Both the position numbers and the translations under genes were made by a program. 12,025 nt of DNA, taken from contig CALPPP020000019.1 of assembly GCA_943325485.2 (NCBI GenBank), positions 1-12,025 of the forward strand. The letters are read 5' to 3'. The notes beneath the pieces were generated by a model. The model did no database searches, had not been told where the DNA came from, and was given only the letters and a program-made list of their open reading frames with translations. Positions 7,418 to 12,025 of this stretch are shown here, in pieces (the first letter of the stretch is position 1; every line of letters starts with the position of its first letter). Source of the DNA: Rickettsia typhi. Lineage in GTDB: Bacteria; Pseudomonadota; Gammaproteobacteria; Burkholderiales; Burkholderiaceae_C.

Positions 7418-7452
7418 ATTTAAGATTGAACTTCTTTGACAGAAAGTTCATC

Positions 7453-8520
7453 ATGGATTCCAAGCTCGGTTTTGCGGTTGTTTTAGCTCGTTTCTTAGCT
7501 GTTTTGGCTTTGTGGGCCAGTCTGGGTGGCTCAAGCCTAGCCCAAGAAGCAGAGCTCAACCTCTATTCAGCCAGACACTACGCCACCGATGAAGCCTTGT
7601 ACGCCGACTTCACCCGCGCGACCGGCATTCGCATCAACCGTGTGGACGCCGATGATGCTGGCATCTTGTCGCGCCTTAAGGCCGAGGGATCAGCTTCACC
7701 GGCCGATGTGATTTTGTTGGTAGACGCCGCACGTTTGTGGAAAGGCGAAGTCGAAGGGCTGTTCAAACCTGTCCATTCCAAGCTGTTGGAGAAAGCCATT
7801 CCTGAACACCTTCGCGCCCGAACCCGCAACGAAGGCACGTCTTGGTTTGGGTTTTCAACCCGGGCACGTGTCATCGTGTACGACAAATCGCGGGTCAAGC
7901 CAGAGGACGTTGACAGCTACGAAAAGCTCGCCCTGCCTGTGAACAAAAACAAGCTGTGCGTTCGCTCGGGTTCCCACCCCTACAACCTGTCATTGTTCGG
8001 CGCCATGGTCGAGCACCTGGGCGCACCGGCCACAGAGGTTTGGCTCAAAGACTTGGTTGGCAATATGGCACGCAGCCCCAAAGGCGGCGACACCGACCAA
8101 ATCAAAGCAGTGGGCAGTGGTGAGTGCGGCATAGCCCTTGCCAACTCTTACTATGTGGCTCGACTGCTCAGATCGACCACGCCCGAAGACCAAGCGTTGA
8201 TGCAGCGTGTGGGGGTCATCTTCCCCAACCAAGCGAGCTGGGGTACCCACATGAACATCGCCGGCGGCGCCGTTGCGCAACATGCCAAACACCCCGCCAA
8301 TGCCCAAAAGTTTTTGGAATATTTGGCCAGCCCTTCCGCCCAAGCCTATTTTGCCAACGGCAACAATGAGTGGCCGGTGGTCAAGGGTGTGCCCATCAAC
8401 AACCCCGCTTTGCAAACCATGGCGGGGGCAAACTTCAAGACCGACCCCTTGCCCGTGAGTTTTATTGGCATGAACCAAATCAAGGTTCAGCAAATGCTTG
8501 ACCGCGTTGGGTTTCGCTGA
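7453..8520 (+). CDS. fbpA: Periplasmic Fe(III)-binding protein of the ABC importer (FbpA/FutA-like)
   Basis: The 355-residue precursor starts with a signal peptide (about 1–29, hydrophobic AVVLARFLAVLALWASL, cleavage probably near SLAQ-EAE). The mature part begins LNLYSARHYATDEALYADFTRATGI, as in iron-binding proteins of this group. Expected ligands can be placed: H42/Y43 in ARHY, Y177 in SHPYN, and the adjacent pair Y233–Y234 in ANSYYVARL. This tyrosine-rich pattern is closer to cyanobacterial FutA than to Neisseria FbpA, where a Glu in the first lobe binds iron. The protein would capture ferric iron in the periplasm and deliver it to FbpB/FbpC. The ATG at 7453 is preferred; the frame is also open from a TTG at 7426. 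A Fur box lies upstream. The stop overlaps the next gene's start (TGATG). Confidence 0.93.
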   Translation: MDSKLGFAVVLARFLAVLALWASLGGSSLAQEAELNLYSARHYATDEALYADFTRATGIRINRVDADDAGILSRLKAEGSASPADVILLVDAARLWKGEVEGLFKPVHSKLLEKAIPEHLRARTRNEGTSWFGFSTRARVIVYDKSRVKPEDVDSYEKLALPVNKNKLCVRSGSHPYNLSLFGAMVEHLGAPATEVWLKDLVGNMARSPKGGDTDQIKAVGSGECGIALANSYYVARLLRSTTPEDQALMQRVGVIFPNQASWGTHMNIAGGAVAQHAKHPANAQKFLEYLASPSAQAYFANGNNEWPVVKGVPINNPALQTMAGANFKTDPLPVSFIGMNQIKVQQMLDRVGFR

Positions 8521-9719
8521 TGCAACCACGCCGTATTCAATGGTGGCCCATGGGCATAGCCTGCATGGTGCTGGGCGCCATGCTTTGGTGGACACACCAG
8601 CCAACGCCGCAGCTCTCGCCAGCGGCACAGCTGGGTAAATTGATTTTCCATGACGTGGGCTTGTCTGCTTCGGGCCAGCAGTCGTGTGCGACTTGCCATG
8701 TGGCCTCACTGGGACACGCCTCTGCGCGTGGTCTGGAGGCTGGCGGCCCCGCTTTCGAGCACCCAGGTACGCGCAATGTGCCTTCGCTGCGCTACCTCCA
8801 ATACAACCATGCGCTGCAATGGGATGAGGAAGGCAAAGCCAGCGGCGGATTTTTTTGGGACGGTCGTGCTGACAGCCTGCAAGCGCAAGCAGGAGAGCCA
8901 TTTTTGAACCCCCACGAAATGGCCAATAGCAAGCGATCAGACGTTGTGCAACGCCTGCAAAACAGCGCTTATGCGTGGCGTTTCAGTAAAGTGTTTGGCA
9001 GTGATATTTGGCGCAACCCAGACCAAGCCTTTGAAGCCATGACCTCAGCCTTGGTCAGTTACCAAACCCAAGACCCCGTGTTTCACCGCTTTGACAGTCT
9101 GTTCGACCGCGTCATGCAGGGCAAAGCCCAGTTTTCTGCTCAGCAAGAGCGGGGTTGGCGCTTGTTTCAAGACGAGGCAAAGGGCAATTGCGCCGCCTGC
9201 CACAGCGCCCAAGCCGCTGCCGATGGCACGCCAGCCTTGTTCACCGATTTCAGTTACGACAACCTTGGCGTGCCCCGCAACACCGCCATCTTGGCCAACG
9301 CCAAAGCAGGGCACTTTGACCTTGGCCTGTGCAAACCACAGCAAAATGTTTGCGGCGCCTTCAAAGTGCCGTCGCTGCGCAATGTGGCAGTGCGCCGCGC
9401 TTTCTTTCACAACGCACGTTTTGACAATCTGCATGATGCGCTTGGGTTTTATGCCAGCCGCGACACCGATCCTGCCAAGTGGTACGGCAAGGCGTCGTCA
9501 AAATTCAATGACGTGCCTCAATCGCGCCAACGCTTCATCAATACCGGTGAGGCCCCTTATGGCGGCAAGCTTGGCCAAGCGCCCACACTCAGTGCACAAG
9601 ACATCGACGACTTGCAGGCTTTTTTACACACCCTCACTGACGCGGATTTACCGACAACAGACGCAGCGCCTCGGGGCGCAATTGCTCTTCCACCCGCTGT
9701 GCTTCACGCGGGTCGTTAG
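8520..9719 (+). CDS. Di-haem c-type peroxidase, MauG/CcpA family
   Basis: The 399-residue protein has an N-terminal hydrophobic segment (about 9–25) that should act as a signal or anchor, placing it in the periplasm. Two CXXCH haem sites are seen, C56-ATC-H60 and C224-AAC-H228, each starting one cytochrome domain. Family motifs include FFWDGRADSLQAQAGEPFLNPHEM after the first haem and FKVPSLRNVAVRRAFFHNARFDNLHDALGFY after the second. The protein could reduce hydrogen peroxide, or oxidise a protein or metal substrate as MauG and MbnH do. I cannot decide between these from axial ligands; the residues after the second haem read FFHNARF, not an obvious MauG-like Tyr or CcpA-like Met. Its ATG overlaps the fbpA TGA by one base, tying its synthesis to iron starvation. 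The last 86 bases overlap the convergent small gene. Confidence 0.87.
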   Translation: MQPRRIQWWPMGIACMVLGAMLWWTHQPTPQLSPAAQLGKLIFHDVGLSASGQQSCATCHVASLGHASARGLEAGGPAFEHPGTRNVPSLRYLQYNHALQWDEEGKASGGFFWDGRADSLQAQAGEPFLNPHEMANSKRSDVVQRLQNSAYAWRFSKVFGSDIWRNPDQAFEAMTSALVSYQTQDPVFHRFDSLFDRVMQGKAQFSAQQERGWRLFQDEAKGNCAACHSAQAAADGTPALFTDFSYDNLGVPRNTAILANAKAGHFDLGLCKPQQNVCGAFKVPSLRNVAVRRAFFHNARFDNLHDALGFYASRDTDPAKWYGKASSKFNDVPQSRQRFINTGEAPYGGKLGQAPTLSAQDIDDLQAFLHTLTDADLPTTDAAPRGAIALPPAVLHAGR

Positions 9720-9819
9720 GCCCCCAGCCAAACATGCGCAGGGCGTCATTTGACCAAGCCCAAAACAACACATTGGCAATGACCAAAGCCAGCGCCAGCG
9801 CGGTGATGTATTTCCTCAT
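9634..9819 (-). CDS. Small membrane protein resembling the N-terminus of SPOR-domain proteins
   Basis: The 61-residue product has one N-terminal membrane segment (YITALALALVIANVLFWAW, residues 4–22) followed by a short soluble tail with EAQRVEEQLRPEALRLLS. That segment plus tail looks like the start of SPOR (peptidoglycan-binding) proteins of Burkholderiales that sit after birA, but the reading frame ends before any SPOR domain. It is either a short natural form or a degenerate remnant. Its ATG at 9819 overlaps the birA stop as ATGA, and the SET–birA operon appears to end with it. The final 86 bases overlap the peroxidase gene on the other strand, and no SPOR-like sequence was seen downstream there. 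The homology is from memory, not from an alignment. Confidence 0.65.
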   Translation of the reverse strand: MRKYITALALALVIANVLFWAWSNDALRMFGWGPNDPREAQRVEEQLRPEALRLLSVNPRQ

Positions 9820-10634
9820 GCCACACCTGCGGTAAGACGCACACTGACTTCGTCGCTGCTCACTGCCACACGGCCTTGCGCGGTGTCGACTTGCAGCACG
9901 CCGCTGGCGTCTACGCCACAGGCCACACCCTCTTGCCCATTGCTCAAACGCACCGCTTGACCGCGCAACACATCACGTTTGGCAAACCGCTCTTTGAAAG
10001 GCGCAAAGCCTTGCGCCTCAAACAAGTGCAGGCCATCAACCAAGGGGGCCAGTAAGCGCTGCAACACATCGGGAGGCAACAAGGCCTCGCCCATCCATTC
10101 ACGCAAACCTGCTGCAGGCGTGCTCAATGCGCCATCCACAGGGCCTTGCAAGTTGATACCTATGCCGATCACGGTGTAGCGCGAAGCGCTGTTGTCGCCA
10201 TCTACCCACACAGTTTCAATCAGCATGCCCGCCAGTTTGCGTGGCGCTTGTGGGGTGCCCACCCACACATCGTTGGGCCACTTCAAACCCAGGCCAAGGC
10301 TTTGCTGTGGGTCCAAAGCCTCGGCCATGCACACACCAACGGCCAAGGACAGCCCAGACCAATTGGGCGGCGCCAACATCAGCCCCAAGGAAAAAGTGAG
10401 CGCATCAGCGCGCTGCCCCTGCCAAGTGCGGCCTTGCCGGCCTCTGCCGGCACTTTGTTGCTCGGCCACCAAAAGACAAGGGCGGGTGTCGCCAAGGCGA
10501 GCACGGCGCATGAGTTCGGTGTTGGTGGAATCGATGGTTGGCAAGACCTCGACATAAGCCAGTGCGGCCAAGGGCTTAACCGCTGCTTGCAATGCGGCCT
10601 GCGGCCAATGCAAGGGAGCATTGCCAGCGCGCAT
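9816..10634 (-). CDS. birA: Biotin–[acetyl-CoA-carboxylase] ligase, monofunctional
   Basis: The 272-residue cytoplasmic enzyme activates biotin to biotinyl-AMP and attaches it to the carboxyl-carrier protein of acetyl-CoA carboxylase. Motifs are DSTNTELMRRA (35–45), the biotinyl-AMP loop GRGRQGRTW (63–71), KWPNDV (118–123), the RKLAGMLIE stretch, and GIGINL, then a C-terminal SH3-like region with VRLSNGQEGVACGVDASGVLQV. The N-terminal helix-turn-helix of E. coli BirA is absent, so it cannot act as the bio-operon repressor. The start ATG at 10634 shares its A with the SET-gene stop (TGATG), which is why it is chosen over the in-frame TTG at 10688. It sits between a SET methyltransferase and a small membrane protein in one overlapping operon. 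Confidence 0.95.
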   Translation of the reverse strand: MRAGNAPLHWPQAALQAAVKPLAALAYVEVLPTIDSTNTELMRRARLGDTRPCLLVAEQQSAGRGRQGRTWQGQRADALTFSLGLMLAPPNWSGLSLAVGVCMAEALDPQQSLGLGLKWPNDVWVGTPQAPRKLAGMLIETVWVDGDNSASRYTVIGIGINLQGPVDGALSTPAAGLREWMGEALLPPDVLQRLLAPLVDGLHLFEAQGFAPFKERFAKRDVLRGQAVRLSNGQEGVACGVDASGVLQVDTAQGRVAVSSDEVSVRLTAGVA

Positions 10635-11098
10635 CAAGACTTGGGAGATAGCAAAGTGCCGCGACACGCGCGGGAGCCGCAATGACAAGGGTAATCGGCC
10701 AGCAAGCTAGCGGTGTAAGGCTCGTCAATCACCAAGCCGTAGTCGTAATTGATCTCTTCGCCTGCTTTGATTTTGCGCAGTGTGCGGATAAAAACACGCT
10801 CACCTGCTTCGTCGGCTTCACAGTTGGGGGCGCAGGAGTGGTTGATCCAGCGTGAGTCATTTCCGCCATACAGTGCATCGATCACATGTTTTTTACTGAC
10901 ATGGAAGTAAAACGTGTGGTTAGGGTCTTTAGGATTGTGGGGGTGGCGCTTTTGCGCTTTTTTCCAACTGATGACCTCGCCGATGTATTCGATAAGAATC
11001 TCGCCTTTGGCGATGTCGGTCAGGGCAAACACCCCTTTGCCGTGAACGCCTGAGCGGCGCACCTGAATACGTTTACCGCTGTTGCTAGAAGAGGTCAT
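10634..11098 (-). CDS. SET-domain protein-lysine methyltransferase with post-SET motif
   Basis: The 154-residue protein is almost entirely a SET domain. Motif I is RSGVHGKGVFA (15–25), EYIGEVI is at 37–43, and the S-adenosylmethionine-binding pseudoknot is built from WINHSCAPNCE (84–94) and EEINYDYG (114–121). Y118 and Y120 are candidates for the catalytic tyrosine. A post-SET CHCGSRACRG at 138–147, together with C89 or C93 of the NHSC region, probably binds zinc. The expected reaction is S-adenosylmethionine-dependent methylation of a protein lysine; the substrate is unknown. The start ATG at 11098 gives this compact domain; a 34-codon upstream extension to 11200 would run through the Z-DNA-prone spacer into topB and looks non-coding. 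It is the first gene of the SET–birA–small protein unit. Confidence 0.9.
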   Translation of the reverse strand: MTSSSNSGKRIQVRRSGVHGKGVFALTDIAKGEILIEYIGEVISWKKAQKRHPHNPKDPNHTFYFHVSKKHVIDALYGGNDSRWINHSCAPNCEADEAGERVFIRTLRKIKAGEEINYDYGLVIDEPYTASLLADYPCHCGSRACRGTLLSPKS

Positions 11099-11129
11099 GG
11101 GAGCCTGTTGGAAAATTCTGCTATGTTGA

Positions 11130-11156
11130 ATACGTACATGTGCGCGCGTGCGCGCG
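11130..11156. other. 27-bp alternating purine/pyrimidine tract (Z-DNA-prone)
   Basis: Every base from A11130 to G11156 alternates purine and pyrimidine, ending in a long CG-rich stretch (TGCGCGCGTGCGCGCG at 11141–11156). Such tracts can switch to left-handed Z-DNA under negative supercoiling. It lies in the 89-base gap between the divergent SET gene and topB, whose protein alters DNA topology. The structure is predicted from base order only. Confidence 0.65.
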
Positions 11157-11165
11157 AGACGACTG

Positions 11166-11171
11166 ATTGTA
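11166..11171 (-). promoter_or_regulatory. Possible -10 element for the SET–birA operon
   Basis: On the minus strand the sequence reads TACAAT, the same hexamer as in the fbpC/fbpB gap. It would start transcription near 11159, about 60 bases before the SET ATG, with the alternating tract in the leader. No clear -35 is visible 17 bases away, where the topB start codon lies. Confidence 0.35.
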
Positions 11172-11187
11172 AGCAAGGAAGAATTGC

Positions 11188-12025
11188 ATGAGTAAAACAC
11201 TGGTCATCGCCGAGAAGCCCTCTGTGGCCCAAGACATCGTTCGCGCCTTGACGCCCAGCGCGGGCAAGTTTGAAAAGCACGACGATCATTTCGAGAACGA
11301 CACCTTTGTGGTCACCAGCGCGGTGGGCCATTTGGTGGAAATCCAAGCGCCCGAAGAGTTTGACGTCAAGCGCGGCAAGTGGAGCTTTGCCCACCTGCCC
11401 GTCATCCCGCCTTACTTTGACTTAAAGCCCGTCGACAAAACCAAATCGCGCTTGGCGGCGGTGGTCAAGCAAGCCAAGCGCAAAGATGTGAGCGCCATCA
11501 TCAACGCCTGTGACGCGGGGCGCGAGGGCGAACTCATCTTCCGTTTGATCGAGCAATACGCCGGCGGCAAAAAGCCCTTGGACAAACCGGTTCAGCGCCT
11601 GTGGCTGCAATCCATGACGCCGCAAGCCATCCGCGACGGCTTTGGCAGCTTGAGAAGCGCCGCGCAAATGCAAGGCTTGGCCGACGCGGCCCGCAGCCGC
11701 TCCGAGGCCGATTGGCTGGTGGGCATCAACGGCACCCGCGCCTTCACCGCGTTCAATTCGCGCGACGGCGGCTTCTTCCTCACCACCGTCGGTCGGGTGC
11801 AAACGCCCACGCTGTCGGTGGTGGTCGAGCGCGAAGAGCTGATTCGAAAGTTCATCAGCCGCGACTACTGGGAAATCCACGCCAGCTTTGCCGCCACGGC
11901 CGGCGCTTATGCGGGCAAATGGTTCAACCGCACGCACAAGGCCAACGCCGACGACAAAGAGATCAAAGAAGACCGCGTTTGGGCGTTGAGCGAAGCGCAA
12001 GCCATTGCCGATGCGGTGCGCCACC
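11188..12025 (+). CDS. topB: DNA topoisomerase III, N-terminal part (runs off the window)
   Basis: This is a type IA topoisomerase that relaxes or decatenates DNA through a transient single-strand break. The visible 279 codons begin MSKTLVIAEKPSVAQDIVRAL, the first TOPRIM strand with E9 of the IAEKPS motif. The second acidic TOPRIM motif, DAGREGELIFR, starts at D109. Further on are a SRSEADWLVGINGTRAFT helix and VGRVQTPTLSVVVERE, the conserved type IA block. The acidic motif reads DAG rather than the DxD of E. coli TopA and TopB, a variant I associate with a subset of bacterial TopB proteins. The catalytic tyrosine and C-terminal domains lie beyond the right edge. An AAGGAAG ribosome site precedes the ATG at 11188. 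It diverges from the SET gene across an 89-base gap with the alternating tract. Confidence 0.95.
   Translation, partial: MSKTLVIAEKPSVAQDIVRALTPSAGKFEKHDDHFENDTFVVTSAVGHLVEIQAPEEFDVKRGKWSFAHLPVIPPYFDLKPVDKTKSRLAAVVKQAKRKDVSAIINACDAGREGELIFRLIEQYAGGKKPLDKPVQRLWLQSMTPQAIRDGFGSLRSAAQMQGLADAARSRSEADWLVGINGTRAFTAFNSRDGGFFLTTVGRVQTPTLSVVVEREELIRKFISRDYWEIHASFAATAGAYAGKWFNRTHKANADDKEIKEDRVWALSEAQAIADAVRH

Noticed and set aside
7990..8901. 303-codon minus-strand open frame opposite fbpA and the peroxidase gene
   Set aside because: It spans two well-supported genes on the other strand, has His/Gly/Arg-rich shadow composition and no recognisable domain.
10635..10688. TTG start at 10688 extending birA by 18 residues
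   Set aside because: The ATG at 10634 overlaps the SET stop and gives the expected N-terminus; the extension lies wholly inside the SET gene.
10670..10688. GTCATTGCGG on the minus strand, resembling the dispersed repeat at 74–99
   Set aside because: Only about ten bases match, and it codes for the conserved C-terminal part of the SET protein; coincidence is the simplest explanation.
11422..12024. 200-codon minus-strand open frame opposite topB
   Set aside because: It is a reverse-frame shadow of the conserved TopB coding sequence.

Overview
The window looks like a chromosomal segment of a betaproteobacterium, most likely Burkholderiales/Comamonadaceae. This rests on the protein types (353-residue RecA, TctE-type kinase, SET–birA–topB neighbourhood), the moderately high G+C with TACAAT-type -10 hexamers, and the GTCATTGCG-type dispersed repeats. 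No database search was possible, so the genus is not assigned. Gene density is high and many neighbours overlap by 1–4 bases.

Layout. Bases 1–233 hold no gene, only a cluster of GTCATTGCG/GATTGCTTCG repeats beside the end of recX. recX and recA (minus strand) form an SOS unit joined by a GTGA overlap. Upstream of recA are a good promoter and two adjacent LexA-type sites. A MarR-family regulator diverges from recA, followed by an OmpR-type response regulator and a TctE-type sensor kinase that overlap by GTGA. The kinase ends tail to tail with fbpC.

Iron region. fbpC (ATPase, minus) diverges from fbpB (fused two-domain permease, plus) across a short gap holding a perfect 13-bp inverted repeat. 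fbpB is followed by a Fur-box-like palindrome and fbpA (ferric-binding protein with Tyr ligands). A periplasmic di-haem peroxidase of the MauG/CcpA family begins inside the fbpA stop codon. Together these make a ferric-iron ABC importer with a haem peroxidase attached to it.

Right part. On the minus strand a SET-domain lysine methyltransferase, a BirA lacking the DNA-binding domain, and a 61-residue membrane protein form a tightly overlapping operon. The small protein resembles the N-terminus of SPOR proteins. topB (DNA topoisomerase III) diverges from this operon and runs off the right edge. The 89-bp gap between SET and topB contains 27 bp of uninterrupted purine/pyrimidine alternation.

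Most genes are ordinary housekeeping or transport genes. The least conventional points are the fbpA–peroxidase coupling, the SET–birA operon, the Z-DNA-prone spacer before a topoisomerase gene, and the layered regulatory sites between recA and the MarR gene. I found no clear sign of an entirely new defence or mobile system.
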